Assembly: GCF_010093815.1 (NCBI RefSeq)
Contig: NW_022985549.1
Coordinates: forward strand, 3,120,804-3,184,803
From: Pseudovirgaria hyperparasitica
Lineage: Eukaryota; Ascomycota; Dothideomycetes; Acrospermales; Acrospermaceae
DNA length: 64,000 nucleotides
Direction of reading: 5' to 3'
The notes beneath the pieces were generated by a model. It had not been told where the DNA came from. It saw only the letters and a program-made list of their open reading frames with translations, and searched no databases. Both the position numbers and the translations under genes were made by a program. This document shows, one piece after another, positions 45,601-58,521 of the stretch (its first letter is position 1; each line of letters starts with the position of its first letter).

Positions 45601-47552
45601 CAGCTACTTCTGAAAAGGCTACCGAATCTGAATCCGAGCCATCGGCTGAACCCAAGTCAGCAGGTGGATATCTGGGCTCGATGCTTAGATGGCGCACATC
45701 TCAACGAGATCCGGAGGCTGCCGGAGACATGACAAAAGAGTCACTGCAACAGGATGACGCTTCACCCAGAGTAGACTACGAGGAGATCCCCTCACATGAC
45801 CGTGAACCATTCAAGGTTCGGAACGTCAATGCGGGTTCCAAGGGTCAAAGTGGAAACAGCGATCCTCTGCCAAGCTCCAAAATTCAATCTATCATCATGT
45901 CGGACGAGGAGACGCAGACGTCCCTTTCTGCTCAGGAGATCGACAAGATGCTAAAGGTTAAGCAAATGCCTCCATCAGTCATCGTACCAAGTCCGCCATC
46001 GAAGACTCTCACGACACATGTACGATCAAACAGCTCCAGCCCCCGAAAGTCTTACCCACCAACCAGTCTCGTGGTTGACACTGGTAAGACACAACCACGG
46101 AGACCAGGCAGCGCGGGCAGTCTGCGGAGCCGGGCCGCCACACCCCCTCCACTACCACCGGACCATAAAGAGGTCATCGCCGCGGCGCGCACTTCTATTG
46201 CAGGTGCGTCAATGGGACCACCTACGATGCCAGCATCGGCGTACAAGAAAGAGCAGGTTCGGCCTCGTACACCCAATGTTCAAATGGGGATTCCAAGCAC
46301 TGTCACTTCCCCCTCTCGCTCAGGAACTACACCCCGTGCGAGAGCACCGACAATTCGAAGCGAGCTTTCCGTCCCAAGCACCCGTCGTTCATCGATCTCT
46401 TCGTTTGCCTCGGAAATCGACCAACGATTCAATATTCCCCGCGCGACCCTCGGTGACCACTTTGACCCGAATACTACCGACCCCCGCATGATTCAAGCAA
46501 TCACTCAGACTATGATTGGTGAGTATTTATGGAAGTATACTCGAAAAGCTGGTAGAGGCGAAATGTCAGAGAAGCGGCATAGGCGTTTCTTTTGGGTGCA
46601 TCCATACACACGTACTCTATACTGGAGCGAACAAGATCCTTCTACAGCTGGAAGGGCTCAGCTAAAGGCCAAGAGTGTCGCGATTGAGGCGGTACAGGTT
46701 GTGACGGATGACAATCCGATGCCTCCAGGCCTTCATCGGAAAAGCATAATCGTCATTACTCCTGGCAGAAGTGTTAAATTTACAGCTACGACGGGCCAGA
46801 GGCATGAGACGTGGTTCAATGCACTTTCGTACCTTTTGCTGCGTACGAACGCCGAACGTGCGGATGAAGACGACAACATCACAGCTGAGGACATCAATGA
46901 GTTCAACCCAGGCTATACGCGTAGTCCATCTCGACAAACAGGTCGATCGCGAGTGTCGATGGCTTCTTCGCATACAAATGGAAACCGGAACCTGTCACCA
47001 TCTCGAGCTCAGTACCCTACCTTGACTTCGAGGGGTGCGCCTGGCACCCAAAGAGTAACGAGTGCTCAGAGTGGCTCACAGGTCCCCCAGAATTCAGTGT
47101 CGAGTCGCTTCAGCAGTATCAGTGGCATATTCAGGCCTGGTTCTGGAATGCGAGGATCATTTGCCGGGCGGCGAAGTCGAAGCAGTGTGCGAGATTCATC
47201 TCTGTACGATGCAACTACAGTTCATGACTCAGCGGAGGATCTGCGACAGGTTATAGAGCAACAAGAACGGGATGCGGATAGGCTAGAGAATGTGAGGGCG
47301 TGTTGCGATGGTAAGTACTGCATCTGAGGGTCACATCAGATGTTATTTGTTTTCAAGTACTAAATCAGGACCAAAGGTAAACACGACGTAGGCTCACTCT
47401 CTCGGAACGGGCGGCACTCCAGTGCTCAGGGCAGACATACTTCTTTCAGCTCTATGACACGAAGTATGCGCGGCCGCTCTGCTCAGCCTGACTCGAGCCT
47501 TAGTAATCATCCTGAGAACGGGGAGGCGAGCGGGCATCACCACCACCATTAA
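42630..47552 (+). CDS. apsA: ApsA/Num1 cortical nuclear-migration protein with C-terminal PH domain
   Basis: A cell-cortex anchor that captures dynein/microtubules and, in yeast, mitochondria, and so positions nuclei. The exons 42630-47310 and 47377-47552 join across a 66-bp intron to 1618 aa. The N-terminal third is coiled coil (about 45-115 and 180-340: AKRALEAHLAETERRL, ELRKKLVELERECNEV). A Thr/Glu-rich repetitive stretch (TDAFETATET, SDEFETANEL, ETDAFHTGAET) lies near 500-550. The PH domain at about 1288-1405 (GEYLWKYTRKAG, HRRFFWVHPYTRTLYW, VKFTATTGQRHETWFNAL) is the phosphoinositide-binding membrane module that defines Num1/ApsA/Mcp5. The C-terminal exon restores CCDGKHDVGSLS, a conserved end motif of the family, and the protein ends in five histidines. 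Two glycine/alanine segments near 735 and 975 are discussed as a finding. Confidence 0.93.
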
Positions 47553-50306
47553 GGACCTATCTCGAACCTATAATTTCCTATGCGTAATCTCTTTTGTAGA
47601 GCGATATATCAATATCCTTAGCCGGTTTAAGCTATAGCCCCTATCTACTCTTTCTCGTCTCTGTCTGAGCGGATGAAGTCTCCTTTGAATGTTGTACGCC
47701 TCCTTGGTACCGCTCTCTAACATTTCCTTGCTTCTGTGCTCTGGCAATGCATTGCATTACTTCTCTTATGTCAGTACGCCTTTCCTATCATCTTTCAGTA
47801 GCTCAGCGTAGCATCTTATTGGCCTGGTTGGAGCGTTTGTAATATTTTTGCTACGTATCAAAGGGCGAAAGAAGGCTTACGCACGGTGTTTGGTAGCTGG
47901 AGAACATGAGTGTGATGTTTCCCGGTGTGTTGTGTTTGTTATGGAGATACTGTCGATGCGTGATTGTCTCGTGAACGGTGTGTGATATGCTACATGCTGC
48001 GTTCTCCATACTTATGGGGATGTCCTGCGGCTTGCGCTTTAACGTCCGTCCTTACGTTGTATCCCGTAATCGTTTTCAGGTGAAGTCACCAGCCATGATC
48101 CTGTTCATCTTGCCATGCAGTCGACGCGTACTTGAGTTATACGTGGTGGTACGGAGACGACGATCCAAACCTCCCGCCCGCGGGCATTTCTGATAGTCTT
48201 ACCTTCGTCGCTTGGCAGTTCGGGCCATTCGGAGATTCCTCGATCTCATCTAGCTAGCATCATTCATCTCGGTCATGATTATCATGCCCTTTCACTATTA
48301 TCTACTCTCTTCAATGACTGAAGAACAAAATGCAAGGACACAAAGAGGGTCTGTAGTCGTCTACAACCTGATGACGTCGCTCATTTCAACGACTGCACGG
48401 AACCCGCTGATGCCATCGAGTTGTAGAGCACTTTCACGTCTGATCTTATATCGATCCACATACTCGGCGGGCATCCTTGAACGATTTTGAAATATATTAT
48501 ACAGTCCTCATCTCTTGGCAGGGCATACGCGATAAGGCGTATGCTTACTGCTATTTGCGGAGCTGTTTGCGTCACTATAATTCCCAGTGCAGCATACGAG
48601 ACATCGGAATGGGTAATCATCCGGCTAAGTGCCAAATGATCTCTCATCAGGCAACACCTATCCTGATGGACCCTACTTACCGTACAGCTACAATTGCGGG
48701 TACCGATCTCTGCTATCGACATGGACAATGCGCCACAAATCTGTCGCTTACCACCCTGAAAGAATTGGCTTTGCTGAATGAGTATTTGCAAGGTGTCTCT
48801 TAACCAAATCGTACGAACCTTTTCACGGTTGCTGACCTCATATTTCCATGCTTAGCAAGCAAGACTTGCCTTTCCTCAGCTTCAGGCACACCGATACATG
48901 ACTACGTCTCGCACGACAGCTGAGCAGTCTGTTAATCTGCTCGATACTTCAGTGTGTCGCAGCGTCGAGTGCCCTGGACCATATATAGGAATCCTTCTTG
49001 GCATTTCCAGAAGACTCCTTGTAAATAACGCTGATCCGACGTCACAATATGTTGGACAATAATATGCCAGGCAGGCATATTCGCCTTGTGGACATCGCAA
49101 ACTCGTTGGAAACAAATTTGAAGGAATGATCATGATGGTATATCCTCCGCACGGAAACTTTCCTTCTGTGAGCCGCGCGGAACCTTAACGAACAACGGGA
49201 CGCATAGTCCAACAGCTCCATGTCCTGCATCCCGCGTGCAGCTGCGGTTCGACTAACAACTGCATACACAGCGTGCTTACCTCCACCGTAGCCAAGGCGT
49301 ACTTCTGATAAGCTGTTCGAGGCGGAATAAGCATCGTGACAGCCCAGCGTCTCCTAGAGCGTCCGAGGAGCGATGTATAGCAGTCTATCTATATCGATGG
49401 AAGTTGTGGTCCTCGAATTGCACACGACACGGATAACCATGGGGCAAGCTGAGAGTTCGACTCTCAGTCCCACTCGTCAAAGTCGTCGACCTTATCTGAA
49501 CCGCGAAGGATGCGTCTGACAACCATCCTCGATCACAGCCCATCAGGATGGAGGATACACAGAGCCCCCACATTATGGCATTTTTCATGACCCGGTGAGA
49601 TGACGATGCAAGGGCAACAGGGCCAAGGATTGTCGGAATGTCGATCATCTGTGGAATCCTAAATAGTAAAGCCCGAGGCCTGCCAAGAGCGCCCACTGTG
49701 CCAACCCCTAGCACGTTGACCTTGTTGGAAGTTCGTGCACCATCGAGTATAATCTTCCAAACATGCGGAAGATCGCAGCCAGTCGACGCCACTGAGGTCT
49801 TAAGGCTCGCGCACACCATGCTCAAGTTTGACGACCATTCCTGTTATCCACACTATCGCCCAATCATGTCCACTCATGCATTCTGCCTTCGGTGTGGGAT
49901 CAATCAAATTGTATCGTTGAAACATTCCATGCTCGGGTGTACCTGAAAAAGAACGAATATCATCTCGCAACCATGGACACTTTGCCCGAGAGAGTACGTG
50001 TGTTATCAGAGGTTGGTACTATATCTACTTTTGGCAGATTTTTGCATATTGAAGGCCTGTCTTATCATTACATGGGTAGTACATCATCCTTGGTGTTCTT
50101 TGTATATCAGTCACGTCTGTCTCCTCCGTTTCGTGTCTCTGTCCAGTCCACTTCCAATCCGCTTTCAATCCATTTCCATTATCCAAATCTGCCACAGGTC
50201 GGCACCTCTCTTGATCAACTCGCTGGCGAAAAATCACACAAACACAAAACCAAATAGCACAACTTTGCTCCAAATCTTTTCTTGTCTCATATCCTCTCGT
50301 CAAAAA
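47553..50306. other. Intergenic; promoter of secreted protein at right end
   Basis: No gene is supported across 2.75 kb. A 19-base palindrome lies at 49449-49467. The last 200 bases are pyrimidine-rich (CTCC, TTCC, AATCC words), a normal fungal 5' leader for the secreted-protein gene that follows. Confidence 0.45.
49449..49467. repeat. 19-base near-perfect palindrome
   Basis: The arms CTGAGAGT and ACTCTCAG flank a TCG centre. It looks like a tRNA T-arm with GTTCGAC, but stem register, acceptor stem and D-arm are missing, so it is listed only as a palindrome. Confidence 0.55.
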
Positions 50307-50885
50307 ATGGTCCAGCTTTCAAACCTTCTAGTGGGCTTGACCTTGGCCTCGATGGCTGTCGCCCTTCCTGCCGCAAACATGGACATTGCCCCGGCGGCTA
50401 ACTATCGAAGACTTCCACAACCTGAGCACGATGCTGCTTGGGAAGCAACCCTTGTGAAGAAGCATGGCGGTCCAGGCCATCACGACGGCCCTCCAAAACC
50501 AGACCCAAGCTCTTCATGGGGGCACGGGAAGAACGAGAAGCGTCATGGTGGTAGGCCAGAGCACAACAGCCACCCGGGAGCACCTTCGCCTACAGATGGA
50601 TACCATCATGGACATCTAAACAAGCGCCACGGAGGTCACGACGGACATTACCCACCTGGTGCCCCTCATCCCACAGGCAGCCCGCACCATGAAGGGCAGT
50701 ACGGAAGAAACTCTTTCATGAAGCGGCACGGACCTCATCACAACGGCCCCTGGCGCCCATCTCCTACCGGGTATGTGGCTCGCCATGAAGAACACAAGCC
50801 CCATCACCCAAAACCGACCGGGGGCTACGAGCCCCACCCAGGTCATGGCGACTGGCATGTGCCCCAACCCAAGCAGAAGGACTAA
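50307..50885 (+). CDS. Secreted His/Gly/Pro-rich protein with Kex2-type repeats
   Basis: A single-exon 192-aa protein with a clear signal peptide (MVQLSNLLVGLTLASMAVAL, probable cleavage near residues 19-23). The mature part is extremely rich in His, Gly and Pro and has no cysteine. Dibasic sites occur at R34-R35, K51-K52, K78-R79, K106-R107 and K139-R140. Each of the last four is followed by His-Gly, and the intervals are 27, 28 and 33 residues. The units share a pattern: HGG near the start, then PGAP or PSP, then a His-rich end. This is the layout of fungal Kex2-processed repeat precursors, in which the Golgi protease Kex2 cuts one protein into several peptides. The secreted peptides could bind copper, zinc or nickel through histidine. 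No UstY-type or peptidase gene lies next to it. The start was chosen because an upstream in-frame ATG would precede and bury the signal peptide. Function unknown. Confidence 0.82.
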   Translation: MVQLSNLLVGLTLASMAVALPAANMDIAPAANYRRLPQPEHDAAWEATLVKKHGGPGHHDGPPKPDPSSSWGHGKNEKRHGGRPEHNSHPGAPSPTDGYHHGHLNKRHGGHDGHYPPGAPHPTGSPHHEGQYGRNSFMKRHGPHHNGPWRPSPTGYVARHEEHKPHHPKPTGGYEPHPGHGDWHVPQPKQKD

Positions 50886-53800
50886 GACTCCGGGCCTTTG
50901 CCTCATCCAAACTGTCCCTCGCAATTTTCCGGCAACGATGCAAAATGTGTAAAATTCAATCTATACGGCAGCGTCACGCTGCTTGAAATATCCTGATAGA
51001 CTATCTAGGGCATGCATCAAGCGTTGACTGCTGCCACAATCCTTTGAAATGGAGATTCTGTCTCACTTTTACTTTTCTTGGCTGGAGTCCGTATTGCCTG
51101 TATATAGAGTGGAGCTGGATCACATAGGAAGAATTTGTATATGTTTCTCCAACACCCTCCTTCCATTGTTGGCAAGTTGACGTGATATGGCGGGAGCCCC
51201 CGGATGTGAGTGTTGCAGTTAACACTCTCCAATGATGGAACAATGGAATGCCATTCTGAGAGCAGCATGACCACTTTCCCACCACCGCGTCACCTCATTC
51301 ATCTCAGCACCTCACAGCGATGCACAACACACACATAACAGCTGTATTTAGACAGACAACCTACCCGCTCCTCAGACCGGCCCCCAACAACAACAAGGCA
51401 CGCAAAACCCAACATACACACCAAACAGACGCCCCCAACCCGCCACCACGGTCTCAGAGATCCCGTCATGCATACGAGCGCCCACGCCCGCACGCGTACG
51501 TATGTGCGGCTCGAGTGGGTCGCTTAGGTCATAGAAGAATCGATCCTGCCTTATGCGCCCGTCAGTGTGGTTCTTTGTTTGCTCTTGCCTGTTCTTTTAC
51601 TTCCAACTTGATACACCTGAGGGGGCGTGCAAAGGAATGCAGGTCCGCTGTATAGCGATATTAAGGGGATGGTGTTTGGTAATTAGTATCGTCGTCGTGT
51701 GTGTGGGTTGGCCAAGGACATCTCATCGGGTTACCGAAGTAGGGAAATTTTATGAACCAGGTAGGGGATGATAATGTTTCTGTGGGGCAGGGCTGGTGAA
51801 GCTAGCATGATGAAGTGTCCGTTGTTGGTTGGGGTAGAGCTTTGTCGTTTTGTGTTGATGGGATGAATGATGATTGGGGTCCAGAGGTGTGGAATGTGTG
51901 GGAGTGTGGAATGGGGGCGTCCCGGTGGCGCGTTTCAGGGGCTGCTAGACTGGGATCTGATCAGCTACAGACGGGAGGCCTCGCTCTGGTGTAAGCAGTA
52001 AGCGTATCAGGCTGCGTCGTGTGTGAATGTGGATGTGGATACGGATGTAAACAACCATGGCTGGATGTTTGCAGCTGAAATGATACCTATTACCCCCTGC
52101 CCTCCAGTGCGCCGAGTGGGAGGAAGATTACGCACCGTACCGCACCGCATCGCGTTGCACTAGCGTTAGTCGGTGCCGGCGCTTGTAATTAGCTGTCGGA
52201 CCCACCCGGACGGAACTTATTAGGAGTCCATTTATTGGTGGGACTGGAGTGCTATTGGGCGGGTATATCGTGGCATGCTTGGGCACTTTATATCCTAGCT
52301 GTTCTACAGACAGATTGATCAGATATTAATGGTGCCGGGTAATTAGCTGAATGTGATATGAGTCCATGAGCAACGTCTTAATATTTAGACTTGGTTCGAT
52401 ATGTTCGACCTAGCGTGCCTAGCGAGGCGAGGTCGACTATAGCATTCCAAACGTCATATCTCATAGCTTTGAAGCAATCTAATAAGGACCGTTGAGGTCG
52501 TTGGGCTGGAATGGAATTCATCGAGCATATCTACATTCAGAGAGAGACAAGGGGCTTAGTGTGTACTAACGGATGTTTCGAACAACTGGGGCCATTGCCT
52601 TTCGTTATCATGCTAACAGTGAAGCAGCTCAAGAAGTAGCTTCGGGCTGAGCATTCGAGCAAGGCAATCACACTACACATGAAACTTGGGAGAGGGATAA
52701 TTACCAATTTGTCTGTATTGTACACTACGGCGAGCGGTGAAACCACATCCTCCGTGCGGAGGTTCCAAAGTTCAGGACATCGGTCCGGCTACTAATATGC
52801 AATGAAAACTTTTTCACAGCAGTTTATTACTCGAACTGGCAGAGGGTCCCCACATGCAGACATGCTTTCGCAGTAACTCACGGGCATGAATGGACGGGGA
52901 AAAGGTAGATGGTATTAACGGGGAAATGTCTGACCCCAAAGATCAGCTCGCTAATTTTACCATAGATAGAACACACTTGGCCGCTTGATTGCCATCGGAA
53001 TCGGCCATATCTCATTAACATCATTGCCGACTGGGACACAGCATTATGTACCCAAGCCACGTAGATTATTACTTCACTGATAGTGTGCTCGTAAAGCCCT
53101 TCAAAATGTCGAGCAAGTCGTCTAGAACCCATGTCATATCCTGAGAGCTGAACTCAACCGTGCCTCGCGAACATACCTAAGCGACTTCCGCACATCAAAG
53201 GCAGGGTTCTAAACACATGAGAAGCCTCCCTCAAGAGAACACTACGCAAATCTTTACTTCTAGATCCATCGCCGCCGAACAGAATCCCATGGCTCGGGGC
53301 TCCGGCCCGCTCAATTACCTATCTATCGTCCCGATCCACCCTGTCTATGCACCACACATTCATTAAGTACGCAGTACTCGGGGATGCGGTTCTCGCCTGG
53401 AAGAATACGCAGTGCAGATATACTGTCCTAGATCGTGATGCATCGCTTGCATCTCAACGTGGTTGAGCCCTGTAGGCGTTCTCGCCAGCTTGGGCATTAT
53501 CATTGTACGAGGGGGCAAAATGCTCGGAACCCAAAGTCTGCACATGCGTATACGAGTAATAAGCATTCACAGTCCTGTCAGCAAATACGCACATGCAATG
53601 AATGCATCATCAACATCGCGATGCACGCCGTGGTACAAATAAACAGGCATGCAAAACCAGACCTCAGCCTCGCCCCTCGGAATCACCCCCACTGCAACCT
53701 CCCTATCTCATACGAACAACAACTCATCACAAAAACTATATCGATTCCATAGTATCATGGCCCTGCCCAGGAAGCCCCCAGTTCCCACTAGCGCACACTA

Positions 53801-54553
53801 ATTTCAGCCTCAAGTCACACAGTGATCGACATCAGCCTGCGATTTGCGTCCGGTTATGCAGTCAGCATACTTTTCTAAATATATATGCTAGGATATGGTG
53901 ACGCACGAATGTAGATCGCTAACGTGAGACATATGTTGGAGGAATGTTGTGTCCTAAAGATCTTGTGGAGGAGTAAGAGTTAGTATATTCTAGTTATGGT
54001 TGTCGTGGTGGATGTCTACGTCATGGCTTGTTTTATGGAGCCGTGGTTCAGGGTTTAAGCGTGCAACGCAGTATGGAGGGCACGTGTATCTTTGGAGAAA
54101 TCGTGGCTTCTGCGTCTGCTTCTGCTTGTGTTGATCTATCGATCTAGAGATGTGTTTGTGTACAGAGAGTTCTAATGCTGCGATGGCCGGGGATGACTGA
54201 GTCATAGCATCTTTGTGAGATCTTATATCTTAGACAAGATCGAACTCAAAGCGAGGACTGGGCCCATGATGTTACGTCTACATCGTGAAGGCTTCAGGGC
54301 AAAGGCCATAGCGTGGGCAGAACACGCAGGCGCAACGTAGAAGGATACTACCGTTTGTGATGCTCCATATTTCAGGAGATAACGTCGTCTCAAACCTCGT
54401 ACTTTCGCGACGGGACATTGTTAATAGTATGCATGATCTTGCAGAGATATGCATGTCAACGTTCGCGACGCCAGACTCCTAATCCCACATCCCAAATTTA
54501 TCCTTGGTATGTTCTCCAGCCCAATAAGGAACCGGGTGTCGTTAACATAGCAA
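50886..54553. other. Long gene-free stretch
   Basis: There are 3.7 kb with no ORF I can support. Composition is ordinary, not AT-rich, so it is not a RIP relic. Short direct words such as GCACCGTACCGCACC near 52130 are local and do not form an array. Confidence 0.45.
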
Positions 54554-56401
54554 CTATGCTCTTGCAGGCCTCTTCAACGGATGAGCTTCTGTGTTTAACA
54601 CCCAATCGTCCAAGCTCACCAAATTTGGCTCGCTAAAAATCAGATAGAAATACTTCAATGTCTCTGCCATCCAGAAGCTCTCACATTCATTCAATTGCTG
54701 CGAGTTCTCGTCTCTGACGTCCTGGATGCCTGCTGCCCCAATATCTGTGGCAGTGTGCTCCTTGACCGCGCTGAACATCTCCCACGCCTCATCGGCATAT
54801 TTCTGGTCACCCGTGATGCGATATAAGATGAAGACGCTCTCAATAGCCTCCGGACGAAGCATATATCGCGCATCCTTGACGGACGAGAAGCCTGGTGGCA
54901 GTTTCTTCTCCGATATGACTTTTTGCGCATTGACTCGGAAGTCCTTGCTGGGTCGCTCGGATGAAGGCGCCAGGCTAAGGATCTCCTTATACCAAGCGTC
55001 CTGGTCCCATTCGCATGCCTCGTCGGCTTTGCTGCATGGTACGGCGTGAAAGATCTCGGGCATGATGCCCGTCGGCATGCTCTTGTAAGCCCATACGCAG
55101 CCATCTGTTAGTTGACGCGCGATGCGTATATCCTCCGGGCGTGAGAATAGTTTTGCGGCAATACCGACCATGCCACCGACGAAGCATGTCAGATGCTGGC
55201 CCTCTGGTGTAAGATCAACCGAATTGACGGCGTTGGCGTGTGTGCTACCAGATATAAGGATATCGGCATTAGATGGTGTCATAGGGCGGAAGAACAGCTG
55301 AGCTTTGGCAACTTCAATGGCAGTTTCATACATCGACTGATATTGAGGTGTAAGACCACTCAGTAGCATGTGCTGTTTAGGGAAGTACTCATACAGCGAG
55401 TCGGCCATTGCACCGAGGGTGAATGTTCGATCTACAGTAAATATTTCTCTCTGGCTATTGACGCTTAGCGGCCACATACCGGGGAGCTTCGTACTGTTCT
55501 GGTTCTTCTCTAATACGTCCGTAATCCGTTGAATTGCATCATAATAACGTAGGTCGCCTGTAAGCTGGGACAGACGTGTGAATTCGAGACTGAGTGATCC
55601 CAACTCTGCAGTGACGACGTTCATACTCGCCTCGTGAATTGCCTCAGGATTGAAGGCTGAACTGGCAGTATTTAGCATCCGATTTTAGTCTAAGATATAT
55701 AAATCTTACGTCTGCCAATGAAATCTGGACATTGGAAGCCTATTCGGTGTATCGAAAGCCGCGTAGAGCATTTCGCCCAATTCAACAGCCTTTTTAAGCA
55801 ATATCGGATGCTTCCCATTGGACAGATCGTGAGCACTCAGCAAGCCGCCCAAGTGTCGTATCGTCGTCTCGAATACATTGATAGTATTTTGCTTCGACGT
55901 TGTATAATCAATATTCTTCAGTGCAACAACACCGTGCACAAACTCCTTCTCCATGCCCATAATCAGTAGCGTATCCAGGTTGTCAACCAATGTTGCGGCC
56001 CAGCCGCCATACTTGTTGTTGTACGATCCTGTGACTGGAGCCACTTCATCCTGTAGCCATGCATGCTTCTTATAACCTCTCCAGGCTTTCATGAAAGTGT
56101 CTTTCACGTCTTTCTGTCGAGCGAGACGCTTTTTCTTTGATTCTGTAGTCTCCTCTTGAAAATCGAATTGAATCTTGGGTATCTCAATGGGTGCACCAGT
56201 AGGAAGGGAAACGTAGGAAGACAGAGGGTATTTCTCGGGGATGTCTTTCCAAGAAACGTGGGTCGCGGTTGGGTTGGTAGATGTTTCGTCGAGATTCGAC
56301 GGGCCCAAGAAGTCGTTATTGTCAGCGAAACTATATAGGAAGAATACTATGCCGGTCGAAAGCGCGATGAGGGAGATCCATCGTCGTATCAGAGGATTCA
56401 T
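54554..56401 (-). CDS. GH47 class I alpha-1,2-mannosidase, type II membrane protein
   Basis: Trims alpha-1,2-linked mannose from N-glycans in the ER or Golgi. The exons 56401-55710 and 55661-54554 join in phase across a 48-bp intron (GTAAGA...CCAG, with a GCTAAAT branch site), giving 599 aa. A single N-terminal hydrophobic segment (residues about 11-27) after a short basic head makes it a type II membrane protein. GH47 marks: AWRGYKKHAWLQDEV, GGWAATLVDNLDTLLIMGM, FETTIRHLGGLL, HLTCFVGGM, YMLRPEAIESVF with the catalytic Glu region, ESFWMAETLKYFYLIFS, and LNTEAHPL, whose Thr ligates the calcium ion in this family. All key motifs are present. ER versus Golgi type cannot be settled by eye. Confidence 0.95.
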
Positions 56402-58521
56402 GATATATCAATAGATCAAGTCGAGTATGAAGCGATTATATTGGTATCATTGGGACCGTGAACGCAAGGCTGAGCTGTGCTTGCGATGACTCGGAAGAAA
56501 ATGAGACGCTAGTGATTTCGCTTCATTCAGAAATTAAAGGAATGCGGCAACATGGGAACGACTAGAAGAGGTCTAAAGAAGAAAGAGTAGGGAATGGTAT
56601 TTATAAAGAACTTTGTTGAGAGAATCCTGACGGACGGGAACATCTATTTGAGGATCGTCAGGAGCCTAACGCCAGCTAAGCTTGAGTGGGGCACACCCGC
56701 GCGCAAGATTCATCCCCGCCAAGCCCCACGCCGCATTCATTCCCCACAAGAACTATTTAAAGATTGACATCTATTAGCGTAACGGCGTGAAGGTTAGAAG
56801 ACATGATGCTATATCATCATCCCAAGTGGCGTATGTTCGAAGAATCTGAGGCAGATTTCTAGAATTGAGCATGACACTGGACAAATATGTCGAAATTTGG
56901 CTGTCAGATAAGGAGCCATATAGAACTAACGTGTTCACTCTTGGCCCTTGTTTCATAGAAGTCTCCACTAGCTTTGGAGTAAGGGGTTCAATTATACAGC
57001 CCTACTGCGGTCGTGTTTAAAATGGTTAGTGTAGACAACTTATTTGGTATGAATAGAAGTTAACCTCATACTTCCGCACCGCAACTCAAATCAGACTGAA
57101 CCCCGATTCAGACTGCCATGCAGTTAATAGAGTCGAGTAATCTCATACTCAGACAGTAACAGACCGCCGTCACCAAGTCTATAGGAGATATAGCGCGGGG
57201 ACAGAACTATCTATTAGATAACTCGTCCCTGGTGTGAATTTAGTAGGTATGAAAGTTTTTTCGCTAAAGCATTGACCATTTATCAATGTGAGGTAAGCGT
57301 ATTGAATGGTGTAGGAACTACATGCTTATGAGGTTTTCGTAGTCTACTATACGCAGTTGGACCCGAACCTTTCTCCAGATCAGTGTAGTAGTCTTCCATA
57401 GCTTCATATAGTACACCCTGGGTTTGTAGTTGCCGTTATAGACATGCGTAAACAGGTTTTGATAGCAGATATGGAAACACTATATAGCACATCTATAGCA
57501 CATGGGCAAAGAAAACGAGCAGTCCTCTAATATCCTTAATGGTCGCATGAAAGCTGAAACAAAGAATACAAGAGAAGGACTTTGAACACTTCGGCTCCGA
57601 TTAGTCACTCACACTGCGTGTCGAAAGTTGTAGTCTGCCGGGACGCCCTACGGAATTTCGAGGTCACTGTTATGCAGTACAACTTCATGAGCTCCTAAAA
57701 AGCAGTCTAGCCACTTTTAACATGATATTGCTATGCCTGATCTCATGATCATGATAGGCGAAACATTCTCAACGGCAGAAACGCCTCATTCGCTGACGGA
57801 TCTTACAGCTGACAATGTTTGAACGTCCGGAAATAACTGATGTCCTACCTAGATATTCTTGTGGTGACAGAGAAGCACCCAGAGTGAATCTAGGACCGAC
57901 TGTGACCGTAGGAATTAGTCCCATCTCGCTGATTTTGAACACAGCGCAGTGATTCTAGGCCTATCTCTTGCACAGAAAGCGACAATATTCCAAAGTAACA
58001 GCAATTTGTGCATTCCTCGACTCAGCACTCGGATTCACTTCTAGTAAAGCTCTATGTAGTATTGCCTTGGGAGATATGCAAGCGTGAATGAACGGTCGGG
58101 ATTCCATAAGATAGACAAGACGACAGCATTCACAGATATTCAGAATGGAAGAATGAATCAATAGGAAAAAAGAACAAGAGATAAAACGCTTGTAGCCAAT
58201 GAAATGATTAGTAAGTGAAACAATTAATTATGTTTAGCTCCCTATAGCCTAGAATGACCTCACTGGTCATACGTTGGCGAAGCTAGTCCGGTTTTAACCA
58301 AGCCCAAAGCGCATTCTTCTTTGCCGTAGCTACCGACACTTATCAGTTAGATCCGGTTCTAATGCTTTATAGGACTGGGAACTTGTAGAACCTGTTGAAG
58401 TACTTCCTCCTAATTAATAAGCCTACCTAGGCCTTGAATACACGTCAATTGCATGCCCCACCATACGAAGAGCGCATGACCGTTGTCGGAGTAGCTAGTA
58501 GAAGATACTTGAGCTACCATC
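56402..58521. other. Intergenic, promoters of the flanking genes
   Basis: There are 2.1 kb between two divergent starts. No ORF is supported and no repeat was noticed. The 400 bases next to the mannosidase start are probably its promoter. Confidence 0.45.

Noticed and set aside
49420-49480. tRNA-like T-arm around GAGTTCGACTC
   Set aside because: The stem pairs in the wrong register for a T-arm and no matching acceptor stem lies upstream. It was kept only as a palindrome.
49998-50306. 103-codon upstream extension of the secreted-protein ORF
   Set aside because: The extension would place the signal peptide in the middle of the protein and reads CT-rich leader sequence. ATG 50307 is the sensible start.
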